The notes under the pieces: generated by a model
The model's database searches: none
The model's input: only the letters and a program-made list of their open reading frames with translations
What the model was told of the DNA's origin: nothing
Assembly: GCA_031213475.1 (NCBI GenBank)
Contig: JARUPZ010000030.1
Location: 6,751,661 to 6,815,660, forward strand
Length of the DNA: 64,000 nucleotides
Source of the DNA: Nereocystis luetkeana
Taxonomy: Eukaryota > Sar > Phaeophyceae > Laminariales > Laminariaceae
Reading direction: 5' to 3'
Shown: piece after piece, positions 24,641 through 34,860 of the stretch
How positions within the stretch are numbered: position 1 is the first letter of the stretch
Layout of the letters: the number at the start of each line of letters is the position of its first letter
Made by a program: the position numbers and the translations under genes

Positions 24641-25416
24641 AATTCTAATAGTAGTTAACTCCAAGGTAAATTGCAGGGACACCGTCATGATTGCGCCGGA
24701 ACCCGAAGTGCTAGAGCCAGGCCGGTCACGAGACCTGGGCCGGAAGAGATACGTTAGATGAAACTTACATTGAATATCAAGGGGAAAGGGTGATCGAACC
24801 ATTGGTCCGTCGCTGCTTGCTGAACAACAACTCCGAATCGAATATGCAGACACTATGATGCAAAACCACAAGGTCTATTATTTGTGCTTGTTACAATATG
24901 CGAACGCGATGGAAGTTGGGAATAACTGGTTACTGTAGTTGCAATGGTAGGAAGGATCCATAGGAATGGGGAAGTGAGATGTACAGTTCTCGATCGGGAG
25001 GAGATACTAATATCCGCCACGTGTTTGAGCGAATAGAGTCTGGTATCTTGCCTCTCTTTCCACTCCATGTCAAGGTGTTCAGTTGATATCAGGTTTATAT
25101 CAAGATGCTGCCAATCTTCTGTTCCTCGTTCCCACTTAAATAATTAAAGGCGGTTCCTGCTTTAGGGTCCCAGCAACACGATGTCTTGCACTGTTGCCAT
25201 CCTTGCAAGCTGTCAGGATGATACAGGGTGAAGACCGTACCGAGTAAACTGCCCATAATATACCAGGTACTGCAGAAGTTGGCCATGCTGCGTGGACGCA
25301 AAGACCGGGACGATGTGAACGTACACATCATGCAGAACCTGTCACCATACTCTGTTAACACGTCTGCCGCGGCGGAGCCACCACTGCTGTAGGGCACTCT
25401 CACCCTCCAAACACAA

Positions 25417-25622
25417 CCATATCGCTTGAGAGGGGTCACGAATTAGCCGTCTAGCCCACACCGCCTCAGGAAGCCGTTGCCGGAGAGCCGTAACCATTGT
25501 CAGACCAACAAGGGGTCATCCATATCGCTTCAGAGGGGTCACGTATTAGCCGTCTAGCCCACACCGCCTCAGGAAGCCGTTGCCGGAGAGCCGTAACCAT
25601 TGTCAGACCAACAAGGGGTCAC
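25417..25622. repeat. 103-bp tandem duplication
   Basis: Copy 1 is 25417-25519 and copy 2 is 25520-25622, both starting CCATATCGCTT. I see only two mismatches. 103 is not a multiple of three, so any frame crossing it would shift. The near identity makes it one of the youngest changes in the window. Confidence 0.92.
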
Positions 25623-25639
25623 CATAGGTGCGGTCGTCG

Positions 25640-26110
25640 CCAGTGCATTCCCCAACGAAATGGCCGGGTTGATGATACCAGAAGCACAGGCGGGCGCCCG
25701 TTGAGACCCTTGCCGGCGGCGGGCCCCAGCCTGTCGGCATCCTCGCCGTCAGCGGTGGGTTCGGCAGTAGCGAAGTTGATGGGGACCCACCCTATCCGCG
25801 GCGGTATCTCGCCGGTGCCCAACGGTGATGACTCCGAATCGTTCCATATTCACTGTCCAGATCTACTGCCGCCTCATTGCATCCCAACCAAACTGTGGGC
25901 TGACCACAGGTACAGGTCCGGCACCTGCCCAGCTCCCGCCCAAACGGGGGGGGGGGGTACCACGGTCATCACCCTGCCAGTGGTGATTGTTGTGATGGCT
26001 GTGGTGGTGGTGGTGCTGGTGGTGCTCCCCTCTCTTCCGTACGTCACTCAATTCGGAGTTATTTCTTGGCGTGAAACCAACGTAGAGCAGCACCAGCATG
26101 CATGACCCTG
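25640..26110 (+). other. Low-complexity stretch (G-run, GTG/GGT runs)
   Basis: Contains a G-run at about 25947-25957 and GTGGTGGTGGTG-type runs at about 25995-26030. These create a long plus frame (25497-26105), which starts inside the 103-bp duplication, and a His-rich minus frame. Neither is convincing. A short plus-strand peptide at 25620-25690 with VVASAFPNEMAGLMIPEAQ looks more protein-like but ends quickly in a stop. Confidence 0.4.
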
Positions 26111-26659
26111 ACCTTCTCCCCCCGTCGTTTGGCACCCAGGCAAGAATACCCAAGATTCAGGGTTCCAGAATAGTGCTTTTAGGGCTCGCGGAAATTTAAG
26201 CTGCCCAAATGCAGTGTAGCGCTAGATGCTGATGGAATACACTTGACGCATGGAACTTTGTCCTTCGTGCGCAGAGGCACAGGGATCGTACGTATAGGCC
26301 ACTGAGGTCATGCTTGGTCCGATTGCTGCCGCCCTATTGGTCCCGGGAAAAAAGCAGCGCATGGACCTTGACGACCTCCATGCTTCCCTGACTTATCCCT
26401 ATGCTGAGACTCTGTGTGGGACGGCCCGACAAAAGGGAATTCATATGGTAGTTGATTCCATGTCCGGGGTGTTCAGAGGCAAGGGTTAGGAGGATGAGCG
26501 TTCCGTCGACTACGATTTGGGATCTCGGCTGGGCTCGGGCGGAGACTCAAGTTCGACGCAGCTCGCTGACAGTTGGTCCAACCCTTGTTAAAGAGACGGT
26601 GTCGGTCTGTCGACCCCCTGTAGTGACGGCCCAGCTCCCCCAGATGACGATGCTTTTGC

Positions 26660-27240
26660 GATCCAAGCCATATCCCAGTTCAAATGATCCCAGGTGATGA
26701 TGATCTGGTGATCCCAGCTTCCGTGATCCCGGTCGATGGTGCACCAGGCACCGAGGTCGCGGTGATCCTAGATGCTGATGCAATCACGAGTGGGTAGCAA
26801 CCTTGATTGAGGGTTTTGAACACCAAGTTCTCCCCCCATATAGGCCCGAAATGGAGTTTTGTTAATATCTGTGTAAGCATAGTACACAAATGTCGGCGGC
26901 CCAGTAAGTTTATCCCCTATGCTCCCCAGGTGGATTGCACTGCCCAAGATGTCCTCGATGCTTGGATCGAGTCTCGCACTGGTGGTCACACGATGCCGTG
27001 CGTCGGGCGCGACCGCAGTCGAAGTCGAACGTTCGACCCCTGACGAAGGAGCAGGTACAACCCCGAGCGATAAAAAGAAGTGTGACTCCAGTTGATGACA
27101 TACCAGCCTCTGGTGGTGGTGGTGGTGCTTCAACACCTGATGACGAGGATCTGGCCCCTGGTGAAGATAGTCCAGCCTCTAGCGATGACGCTTCGGCTCT
27201 CATTGATGGCTTGTCTTCCTCATGGAGGTAACCTTAACCC
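26660..27240 (+). repeat. Decayed Pro/Asp-rich coding repeat, copy 2
   Basis: Homologous to 23930-24440. It starts with GATCCCAG-type repeats, continues through GGTGGATTGCACTGCCC and GATGTCCTCGATGCTTGGAT, and reaches GTGTGACTCCAGTTGATGAC. This copy stays open longer at its 3' end, encoding a Ser/Asp/Gly-rich peptide (SVTPVDDIPASGGGG, then ASSDDASALIDGL) that stops at 27231. Identity of the parent gene unknown. Confidence 0.5.
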
Positions 27241-27279
27241 TTAGAGTTCGTCCTACAGTCCACACGTTGGTGCCTAATT

Positions 27280-28114
27280 TCAGCAGCTACAGTATTCCGC
27301 GGCATCTCAACTCAGGATCCAGATGCCTGTTCAACCCGCTCATCTGCCTTTTTCTGGTCGGACGTTTCCTCCAGCCCTAGAACGAGTGATATTGGTGTCG
27401 TCTACATCGTGCCACCTTGCGCGTCAAATGACATGATGCCGTACGAGCGCAGAACCTCGTCCTCTTTGTGGTGGCTCAGTGTAAGCGACCAGTTTCTGTC
27501 GGGCTGCAAGTAGAGGTTTACCGTGTCCAGATGGTGCTTACCCTCGATTCCTTTGCTTTGGCACATGAGAAGAGGTAGCGTCTCGTTACAGGAACGATTC
27601 TGGTGAAGGTGCGAACTGGAACACGCCGGCCAGCCTTGTCAATGTTGTACCCCAAGATGGTGTTATTACGGGGGGCGATACTAAATAGGACCACATATTG
27701 TTGGAAAAACAGGGAAATCTAGAGATTTTGGTGTGTAACGTAGGTCCTATTTACTATGCCCCCCCGTAATAGTTGCAGTCGCGAATACCGTGTGGTTTCC
27801 GGTGGTCACCATGGTCTTTGATTCCCTCTGTCCCTCAGAATCCTCAGGCTGTGCCGCAGAGGTGGATCTACTAAAATCGTGAACCTATCGACGTTGGAGC
27901 GAACAATCTCCCCGTCAGTGCCAGCCACGCGTCCCGCATACTCACAAGCCCCATTGGCGAAGTCATACTCGAAGTTGATCAACGAGTGCACGTCGTCGTC
28001 GGCGGGACTAAATCTAGCGCTCAGCACAGCAGAGTTGATGTGAGCGTAGCCGTTCTGCGGGGGAGTGTGGTGCTTCCTGCTCGTCGTAGGATGCGCCATT
28101 CTTAAAGGTGGCAT
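27280..28114 (-). pseudogene. Decayed minus-strand coding region split by MITE-A
   Basis: On the minus strand an open frame from 28114 to 27806 starts MPPLRMAHPTTSRKH and includes DDDVHSLINFEYDFANGACE, which looks protein-like. After the MITE-A insertion (27663-27772) the strand resumes with TILGYNIDKAGRRVPVRTF and, after a frameshift, DTVNLYLQPDRNWSLTLS and DEVLRSYGIMSFDAQGGTM before a stop. The pieces read as one sequence broken by a mobile element and at least one frameshift. I do not recognise the family. Confidence 0.4.
27663..27772 (-). mobile_element. MITE-A copy 2
   Basis: 110 bp. The left end is TTATTACGGGGGG and the right end is CCCCCCCGTAATAG. The internal order is reversed relative to copy 1. 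The ends have diverged at a few positions (AAATAGGACC in place of AACAGGACC). It sits between two halves of a decayed minus-strand frame. Confidence 0.8.
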
Positions 28115-28380
28115 TGTAAATTTGGGCCAGTTGCTGCCTTGTACTCTGCCTCGCGCTTAAAATGCTTGGTTTTATTCTGTCTCTCGTGGGCCTGCAATAA
28201 GTTGTTCAAATCTCAATTTCGTTCTAGAACCAGTTACACGCGGAAAGTCCTTACTCGTCAAGCGTGTGCTAGATCGATTTCCCCGCCGACATGACGTCGC
28301 CACTCCAAGCGGTTTTTCCCTCGGCTCCATTGATACGTGGCAGATCGCCGAGGCACAGGTGGCGAAAATGGTGCTGTGCA

Positions 28381-28480
28381 TCACAATTCAATGCGAGTCG
28401 ACGAGGAAAGAAAAGGCTGAAATCTTCTCGCGATAAAAATGAAGGCACGTACCGTAGCGGGAAGGGGGTAGAAGAGCGTG
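28381..28480. repeat. Dispersed repeat shared with 36068-36165
   Basis: About 95 bp, from CAATTCAATGCGAGTCGACG to GGGAAGGGGGTAGAAGAG, matching 36068-36165 with only a few differences. The high identity suggests a recently active or recently copied element. At 36 kb it follows a tRNA-like head, which supports a SINE origin. Confidence 0.75.
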
Positions 28481-28940
28481 CGTCGATTGGTTGGTCAACA
28501 GCGTAAGATGCGCACCAAACCCTATTTCGTTATCGTTGATGAGAAATGGATGGTCGTGTTATCACTGATCTAGGCCAGACCCGCTCCAATCATATTCCTC
28601 CTGTTCTAGGTCTACTTACAGTAGAAAACGATCAAAGGCATTTCAATACATGTTCAGCACACTGGAAATCACCACTAACGCTTCCCTTGTATTGATAGGT
28701 AGAGTTTTACTGGATCCTGTAGAAGAGCGGAACCACATCATCCAAGGTCGTAAAAAATAGTGCATCTGCGCGTTGAATGGTTGGTCAACAGAATGTTATG
28801 CGCGCCAAGGTCTAGTTTCTTATTCGTCGGTATTGATTATATACCTGGTACTTCGTATGGCTGATCATGTAAATCTTGGAATCAAAATATGGGCCAGACC
28901 ATATTCTACCATACTCCTCCTGTTGAACGCTTTGAGGAAT
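28470..28940. repeat. Local direct duplication, about 250 bp apart
   Basis: TAGAAGAGCG...TTGGTTGGTCAACAG...ATGCGC(A/G)CCAA at 28468-28530 recurs at 28722-28810, and both continue to a CCAGACC...CCTCCTGTT word (about 28573-28605 and 28895-28925). The second copy has gained an insert carrying TACCTGGTA at 28850. The copies are old and diverged. Confidence 0.55.
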
Positions 28941-29459
28941 GTTCTGCGTGATTATGACAATATCCAGCGATATTTTGGCAGGGAAGAATGAAGGTATTTT
29001 CTTCACGTAGGTTGAGGACTGTGGCAGTCGTCAGACCGTATCGTTTCCTTTGGTTACCTGCTAGATGAATGTATCCGTTCACCTCATCCCGTACAAGTTT
29101 CCCAGTGTAAGATGCCTGTACTATGGGAAGTCTGAAGATTCCCCACTCGATTATGGTCGATTCTCGCTTGTTATAAACCCCGGTGTCCCAACTGCTGCAA
29201 ATTGGAGTACCTCAACTCCTCTGGCGATCCACGCTCGCCCGACGTACGGAAAGCGGGATAAATTGCATGTGTGACATGTTTTCCTAATCATTGTACCCAC
29301 GGGGAGGGTCGCCCTGAATACAATACGTATTTAGTGTGTTATGAGCGCGGTGTCTATTCACCAGGTCGTAAACGCAAAAACTACCATAAGATATACCGGG
29401 TCGGTGGGGTGGTCGGTATTTCTCCCACAACCTCTGTTATCTAGCTTGAGCTTGATTAG

Positions 29460-29860
29460 AACAACAAAATGATTCGGGATGCCCGTATTCTACGCGATAA
29501 ATGAGACCCAAATCTTGGAGTCTCCCCAGTGCCTTGGATGGCTGCAATTTTGTGGCCCGCGGTTTCACCTCCAGAACATCCGGCACACCTACTAGCACTT
29601 AAGCGCGAGAACGAAACTGGCATCGGCGGCATAACGAGCAAGAGGCCCCCACTGGAGCTTGTGGGGAAGAAAAACAAGGTCACGGGCGAAGTCGTTCGTA
29701 CCACCATGGAGTAGCCGGTCTACTACAGCATGGAGCCTAGCCAAGACCTGGAGAAGTATTTTGTGGAGATGACTCTCTCGCGCCCGACCTCGGTAATGTG
29801 GGCGAGCCTATTTGCGTCAAAGGGGTTTAAAGCTGACTGTGCAGACATGAGCCCGTGACG
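29460..29860 (+). pseudogene. Possible decayed coding sequence
   Basis: One plus-strand frame is protein-like with few breaks: IRDARILRD, a stop, then VSPPEHPAHLLALKREN, KRPPLELVGKKNKVTGEVV, a stop after TTME, then SQDLEKYFVEMTLSRPTSVM. Two in-frame stops over about 130 codons suggest a recent pseudogene or element relic. No family recognised. Confidence 0.3.
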
Positions 29861-29869
29861 TGCAGGGAT

Positions 29870-30060
29870 GACAACCAACTATTTTTATTTTTATTTTGCT
29901 CATCCCATTTATTATCTTCACCCATCTTCTTCTCTCTCTCCTTCCAACTCGTAACTCAGATCCGGGGTCACATAGCGACACTTAAGAACTCGAGGTGTAA
30001 GCTCCTGCCGTTAAGGCACGCCGTAGGCGTGTTAAGTCATGCGCGGTACGGCATGCCGCA
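29870..30060 (-). mobile_element. SINE-like element with tRNA-like head
   Basis: On the minus strand the head reads TGCCTTAACGGCAGGAGC (A-box-like), then CTCGAGTTCTTAAG and GTGACCCCGGATC (a weak B box), a purine-rich body (GGAAGGAGAGAGAGAAG) and an A-rich tail (AAATAAAAATAAAAATAG). The body is shared with 36163-36243. Order of parts and tail fit a tRNA-derived SINE. Pol III activity cannot be judged. Confidence 0.5.
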
Positions 30061-30119
30061 GACCTTAGGTTCGGGTTAAGGCACGACTTACGGCCCTGAC
30101 TTAGCGACTTTTTTATGCT

Positions 30120-30215
30120 TTAGCCCTTTAATGGTCTGCAGTCCCCTTTAAATACAAACTATTTAGAACTTGAGTGGTTTGTCCCTAACACGGGACTGCG
30201 GTCCTAAAGGGGTTA
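30120..30215. mobile_element. MITE-B copy 2
   Basis: About 96 bp with inverted ends: TTAGCCCTTTAATGGTCTGC on the left and CGGTCCTAAAGGGGTTA on the right. The inner arms carry GCAGTCCCC and GGGACTGC. The TTAA target site expected for piggyBac-type ends is degenerate here (TTAG, and GTTAC). It abuts the direct repeat that starts at about 30216. Confidence 0.6.
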
Positions 30216-30600
30216 CATGCGATGGAGTAGCACATCCACCGTATAGGAACGTATATAACCGTACCCGAATCTTACGTGGTCGCACGTAGCGCTTTGATAT
30301 TATACCGTATGCGAATCTTATATGGCTACACGTAACGCTTTGGGAACCTTCTTTATGAAAGAAACCGTACCTGCATACAGGTTGGCTTTGGGCAAGGTCG
30401 GAGCTGAGTTGTGTTCCCGACGAAGCCTACCCTTGCTCATTCGAGCTCTCTCTCTTCCTTTTCAACTCGCGTGAGGAACAGTAACGGGATGATCGTGAAC
30501 CACAAGCATCGTGCCCTATCTAGCGTCGACATTCCCTTATTTCTTACCAGCTTCTATCTCTGCAATTCCTTTACAATTAGCGACGTTGGTCATGACTCGT
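30216..30600. repeat. Direct repeat pair, left copy (partner 31255-31670)
   Basis: A module of about 365 bp starting ATGCGATGGAGTAGCACATC. It contains two sub-repeats of about 45-50 bp (core CGAATCTTA...TGG(T/C)..CACGTA.CGCTTT), then GTGTTCCCGACGAAGCCT and a pyrimidine-rich end. The partner has three sub-repeats. Two similar direct copies about 1 kb apart around 650 bp of non-coding DNA could be the long terminal repeats of a miniature retroelement, but clear TG...CA ends and a primer-binding site are not visible. Confidence 0.55.
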
Positions 30601-31254
30601 CACGGATGAGCTAGGCGCACCTGCCTTTCCAGCCTTTGTGCACCCCCACTTGTGTCCACTCTGTGAGCATCATGATGACAGGCTTTCTCTTTTCGAGTTC
30701 CGAGTCATAGTTTCTGACATGTAGAAAAATTCGGGCTGCACCCGCAGGAGCATCCTAGCCTCATCACAGCATTGTAGCCCCGCTTTCTTTCTGTTTACGT
30801 CGGTGCGATCGTCCACCTTACCAAATCGACCTCTGACGATGGTCTACGAAAGGCCTACCTTATACAGTAGCAAGATTGAAACCTTATCTCCTAGTATTAC
30901 TACGAGTAGTAGACTTTTCTTCTTGTTTTTGGGAAGAATCGAGACTCCGCGGTGTAGACCCCCAATTTGTTTATCTTTTAAGCTTTGCGAGCGTATTTCT
31001 CGCTGACGTATCGTCTTTTGTCTTCGCTCCCCTTCGAGCTCTTGCACCTTGTCTGGTTTCTTGCGTTTTGTTTATAGCCCTTCCGGATAGTCGCTTATTT
31101 CAAGCGTCGAAGCCTCACTGCGAGGTGTGGGGTAGAGCTATCACCTTTTTTCTTTGTTGATTAGCCGAATCTTCGATCTCTCTTCCCGATTCTGGGATGG
31201 TATGATCATCATCCTTTTATCGTCGTGTGATCTCCATCATCCGACTATGCAGGG

Positions 31255-31670
31255 TGGGCTAATGTGATAGAGTTGCACATCAACGGTATAGGAACGTATG
31301 TTCCCGTATGCGAAACTTGTTTGGTTGCACATGGCGCTTTTAGGGTATATCCGTACTCTAATCTTACATGGTTGCACGTAGCGCTCTGAGAATATATTCG
31401 TACGCGAATCTTGTATGGCTACACGTTGCGATTTAGGTGTCTTGTTTACGGTAAGACTCGTACCTGCATACATGTTAGTTTTGAGCAACGTCTGGGCTGC
31501 GTTGTGTTCCCGACGAAGCCTTCCCTCGCTCACTCGAGCTCTCTGTCTCCCTTTCAACTCACTTTATGAGCAGTCACAAGAAGATCGCGAACTACACGTG
31601 TCCAGAGTTGACATCCCTGTGTATCATACCAGCTTTTATATCTGCACTTCCTTCACATGTACGTCTCACA
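31255..31670. repeat. Direct repeat pair, right copy (partner 30216-30600)
   Basis: Same order of modules as the left copy, starting ATGTGATAGAGTTGCACATC, with three sub-repeats in place of two and then the shared GTGTTCCCGACGAAGCCT. The extra sub-repeat explains most of the length difference. Divergence is substantial, so the pair is old. Confidence 0.55.
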
Positions 31671-32480
31671 AAAGGCTTGAAACTTACCTGGTTGACGTGC
31701 TCGCCCTAACATGCCCTATACTCCCTCGAAGCCCCCCCCCTGACCCGGGTTAGGAAGTTGGTGTGCAGAACGGCGGTATTTCAGTGCTCAACACGTCCCT
31801 CATCCCTTTTGACCCGTTGTCTAGCGAAGTGCTTAGCGAAAGTAGGGCAGCACACAGCGTCTACTGTAGGGAAACCCTTTCCTGACAAGGGCAAATGAAA
31901 ATGCAGTACTGTGCGGACTCGGCCGCCTCAGCCTGATATAAGTGAAGAGTCCCCCCATGGGTGGCACCGAACCCGGGTTTTGGGGGCTTTATACAGCAGT
32001 ATAGTTTGTTTTTTTAGTGTAGAAAACGTGCTTCGTTGCCTCTTTTCCATTGCCGCAAGTAAGGCATGTAAAACACCAAAGAGTCTAGGGCAAAGCTCTG
32101 CTGGGAAAGAGCTTTAAGGCATTATTTCAGGTATGCCGGGGTTGGCGGGCAGGACTTTCGCGAGGTAAATCATCGTTATGTACTGTCACTGATCCTACGA
32201 TACTGCTTTACATCGAAGTAGTACGTTATAGCAATGCATGTTACATTCGAAATGTACTTCATTCAGCTGTGAGATCGAGGGCTTCGTCGAAACTCATTCT
32301 ATTATATATATCTCGGAATTAGTTTAGTGGTCGGGTATCTGACATACCAATGTATCACTTTCTAGGTGGACGAAGGTCCTGATGAAAGCTGTCGCAAAAT
32401 AATTAACGATCCCACAGGTTGTCGGTTTTACTACTGCTGTATGTATATGCTCTCATATACCATGTTACTGCAAAAAAATA
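31670..32480. other. Intergenic, no gene recognised
   Basis: Short frames only. A B-box-like GGGTTCGGTGCC occurs on the minus strand at about 31970 and an A-box-like TAGTTTAGTGG on the plus strand at about 32320, but neither has a partner at the right distance. Confidence 0.35.
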
Positions 32481-32489
32481 TAAAAAACG

Positions 32490-32960
32490 TTGAATTACTC
32501 GTTGGAAATCAGCCCCCCGCCCCCTTTTGACACTCCAAAGCCTCGCCTATGCTACTTAGTACACGTACTCGTACTCCGTTGTACGGAAGTGAAGATTCAG
32601 AAGGAAGGCCTCAGTCGCTTTTTCGGTCTTGCGGCCGACATCGTACGAAATTCCTGTTTTTGCTGTTGTTGGATTCAGACAGAGCCGTCCTCCACCACAA
32701 CTAAAACAGTACAAGAGGCTCCAAATATTCCGCATTTCCAGTACCTTCCACGACGAAAGCAAGTTTGGGGACGCGAGAAAAGCAAGTAGGTGCGCCAGCA
32801 CTCAAGGTTTCGTTCTGAGCATATCTTGAGGGTTTGAACGTGTAATAGGCCGCGCAATCAACGGAATGTCATCGCCTCGAATGTTATTGGACATGCTCGA
32901 AGCAGGTCGAACCGCCAGCCACTCATACTGACCTTCTCAAACGTTCCCGCGACCGAGAAA
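32490..32960 (-). repeat. Relic family R, copy 1
   Basis: Minus-strand homologue of 46557-47196. From 32817 downward it encodes a peptide starting QNETLSAGAPTCFSRVPK and containing GTGNAEYLEPL, matching QNEASSAGAPAYFSGIPE and VNAEDFDPP in copy 2. Just upstream (about 32880) it encodes GDDIPLIARP, matching DADIPLVAQP in copy 2. The intervening part is missing and later frames are broken, so it is not functional. Confidence 0.5.
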
Positions 32961-33120
32961 ATTGTTTACTCAAGCTTTTATAGATACCTGTACAACACCG
33001 GCTCTCTCATACGAGACCAGAAATGGGGCTCAGGTCAACTTTCTAACCCAGGGCGCGCGCAATACCACACTTTTTATGTCGCACTTTCTTACTTCGGTTC
33101 TCTAGAAGACGCTTCCCCTT

Positions 33121-33558
33121 ATGGTGCACACGCTTCTTTCCGCAAGCGTGGTTCTCATGGTTTTATCATCAGCGTTTCATGTATTTCAGCGGAGTATCAT
33201 CGCCGATATCCACAGCGGCAACCAGCTCCTACGCCAGGCCATGTCCTCGCTACTGGATGCACTTACTCCGAGTCGGGGCCACACAAAGGAAATCCAGGAA
33301 ACTATCTCCCCGAACTATTGTACTGCAAATATCTACTGGTCTCTCTGGCGCATGTTTGGCACGCAAGCCCTACAACTCGATCGCGCGGTTGACGCCACCC
33401 CCCCCCCCCAAGACGACATATTTGTGCTTGCCGAGGGATTCTCCTTTCGTCCTCTGGACGGGTTCAGCATCTTCGAATCCACGCTCTTCTTCGCTCTCTT
33501 CTTTTCTTTGTATTTTTGCTCATCCCCTTCTCCAAAACCCCCCGTTGTCTCCTCCTGA
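33121..33558 (+). CDS. Uncertain 145-aa frame with a hydrophobic N-terminus
   Basis: The frame opens with MVHTLLSASVVLMVLSS, which would serve as a signal peptide or anchor, followed by a protein-like stretch (HSGNQLLRQAMSSLLDALTP). Its second half is a homopolymeric C-run region and a Phe-rich stretch antisense to a Lys-rich frame on the other strand. If real, it is probably only a first exon. No family recognised. Confidence 0.22.
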   Translation: MVHTLLSASVVLMVLSSAFHVFQRSIIADIHSGNQLLRQAMSSLLDALTPSRGHTKEIQETISPNYCTANIYWSLWRMFGTQALQLDRAVDATPPPQDDIFVLAEGFSFRPLDGFSIFESTLFFALFFSLYFCSSPSPKPPVVSS

Positions 33559-33607
33559 CTCTCTTGGCCAGACCCACCGCCACGAGCAAGGCCCTTCTGC
33601 AGCACCC

Positions 33608-34066
33608 TTAGATCCCTTCCCCGACAAGACACTGTGTGTACTGCTGTTGTGGTCGACAAATACGCTGTAGTCGTAGAGTTGGCGGGTGTGCGCTTGAGAT
33701 TGTCCCCCCGATCCACCCGATATCCAACCGCAGCATTACCGGCTGCTCCAGGAGTACCGCGGTGAGTGCGACAGTTATCATGCCCACGACGACGTACACC
33801 GTTGGGATTTCGAGGGGCGGTGGCTCCTCGTCTTCGGCGAGGTCATGGTCGACGTCCAGGGTTGTTCGTTCGTCGTTTGCGACATTGCTGCTCCCTCCTC
33901 GTTCCTCGTTTGAGTCATCGTCCTCATCGCTGGAGCCTGGCGGGTGCTCCTCGTCGGCAGGAACAGGCGAGGTCGGTAGCACATCCTTAAACGGCGCTCG
34001 CGTACTGTCCGTGTCTAGGAAGGAGATACCCCCCTCGAAACCTTCCAAGGTTGATGAGGTTGCCAT
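33608..34066 (-). CDS. Possible first exon of a single-pass membrane protein
   Basis: The minus-strand ATG at 34066 lies in a fair initiation context (GGGCAATGG). About 85 acidic Ser/Glu/Asp-rich residues (GSSDEDDDSNEERGG) precede a hydrophobic segment, VYVVVGMITVALTAVLL, then LEQPVMLRLDIG. An intron could begin at a GT just after the membrane segment (for example GTGGAT or GTAATG), since the sequence beyond it is less protein-like. A Lys/Glu-rich stretch at 33333-33640 could be a later exon. The order acidic tail, one membrane helix, charged stem resembles type II membrane proteins; the function is unknown. It lies about 150 bp from the 5' end of the broken third copy. Confidence 0.35.
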   Translation of the reverse strand: MATSSTLEGFEGGISFLDTDSTRAPFKDVLPTSPVPADEEHPPGSSDEDDDSNEERGGSSNVANDERTTLDVDHDLAEDEEPPPLEIPTVYVVVGMITVALTAVLLEQPVMLRLDIGWIGGTISSAHPPTLRLQRICRPQQQYTQCLVGEGI

Positions 34067-34216
34067 TGCCCTCCGTCTGCGGATATCGCCAAGTGAAGTC
34101 AGTCTTCTCGAACAGGTGCCTGCGATATTCGACTCCTATCTCGAAATCGATTTTCTTCGCAGCTTCACCGACTCATTCCGCGATCAAACTCCTATGCTGG
34201 GATTCCGTCAGCTTAA

Positions 34217-34780
34217 GGTAAGTTTCAAAAACTGTGGGGGCTCTACTGGCCGCAGGTTGATTTTTACGAGGTCGTGGAATTTTTGTGTCGCATTTCGCTT
34301 TCCGGCGTTGTTGTTTTTATTTTTCTCAGCTCAGCTGGACGAGTCGCCACAAGCTTTTTGCTGGCAGTATTTACGGTCGCTATGTTCATGGCCCTGGACC
34401 AATAACGTTAGCCGTTGGCATATGTAGCTAGCAAGAATTAGCCACGATGTTGATATTTTGAGTCTGTACGTGGCGTTGATACAGAACGTTAACAACGTGA
34501 GTTGAGACAGATCCAGCACGTGTTCGCGTGAGTCCTAGTGGCGATAAACTGCGGTTTAATTCTGGCGGTCGGGGTTGAGGCCTACAACGTGGTTTCAGTC
34601 GCCGTTTCAGAAATAAGCAAGCCCACAGTAGGCCTATCTCGCCTGTTAATAACAACAATGGTACATTTAGGTTACAATTAAGTTCAACTGATTCTTCTGG
34701 GCGAGTTGTGCCCTTGACAAAGTCGCCGCCCAGCATCGAAATGTATTTGTAATTGGAAATAGAGTAGGTAAACTGAACAG
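34217..34780 (+). pseudogene. Third Pmp/multi-pass copy, 3' fragment, broken
   Basis: Begins abruptly at AGTTTCAAAAACTGTGG, equal to gene 1 near 18700, and follows gene 1 exon 5 to the end of the coding region. The first about 50 codons remain readable (VDFYEVVEF, LSGVVVFIFLSSAG, AMFMALDQ), then a frameshift and several stops destroy the frame at the position of DPYVSRWH. The tail resembles gene 1 (SEI.KPT..ISP and SSGRVVPLTKSPP-like) and not gene 2. Everything 5' of this point is absent, so it cannot give a surface protein. It is a truncated segmental duplicate. Confidence 0.88.
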
Positions 34781-34844
34781 GTAGTTGTTTTCAGCGTCAC
34801 GTAGTGCACGCTTGGGTTTTGTTGTTCGTCTTGTACGTGTAGGA

Positions 34845-34860
34845 TTAGGGTTAGGGTTAG
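34845..34860 (+). repeat. Interstitial telomere-type repeat
   Basis: Two complete TTAGGG units and a partial third. They lie inside the duplicated 3' flank of the third copy, at a place where gene 1's flank lacks them. This is consistent with insertion during repair of the break that truncated or moved the copy. Confidence 0.8.

Noticed and set aside
25497-26105. 202-codon plus frame
   Set aside because: It begins inside a 103-bp tandem duplication and ends in GTG simple sequence, both of which lengthen frames artificially. The residues are low complexity.
25863-26153. His-rich metal-binding protein on the minus strand
   Set aside because: The His run is the complement of GTG simple sequence, and the frame has no other features.
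30216-31670. Firm call of an LTR retrotransposon
   Set aside because: Two direct repeats are present, but no TG...CA borders, target-site duplication, primer-binding site or polymerase could be found.
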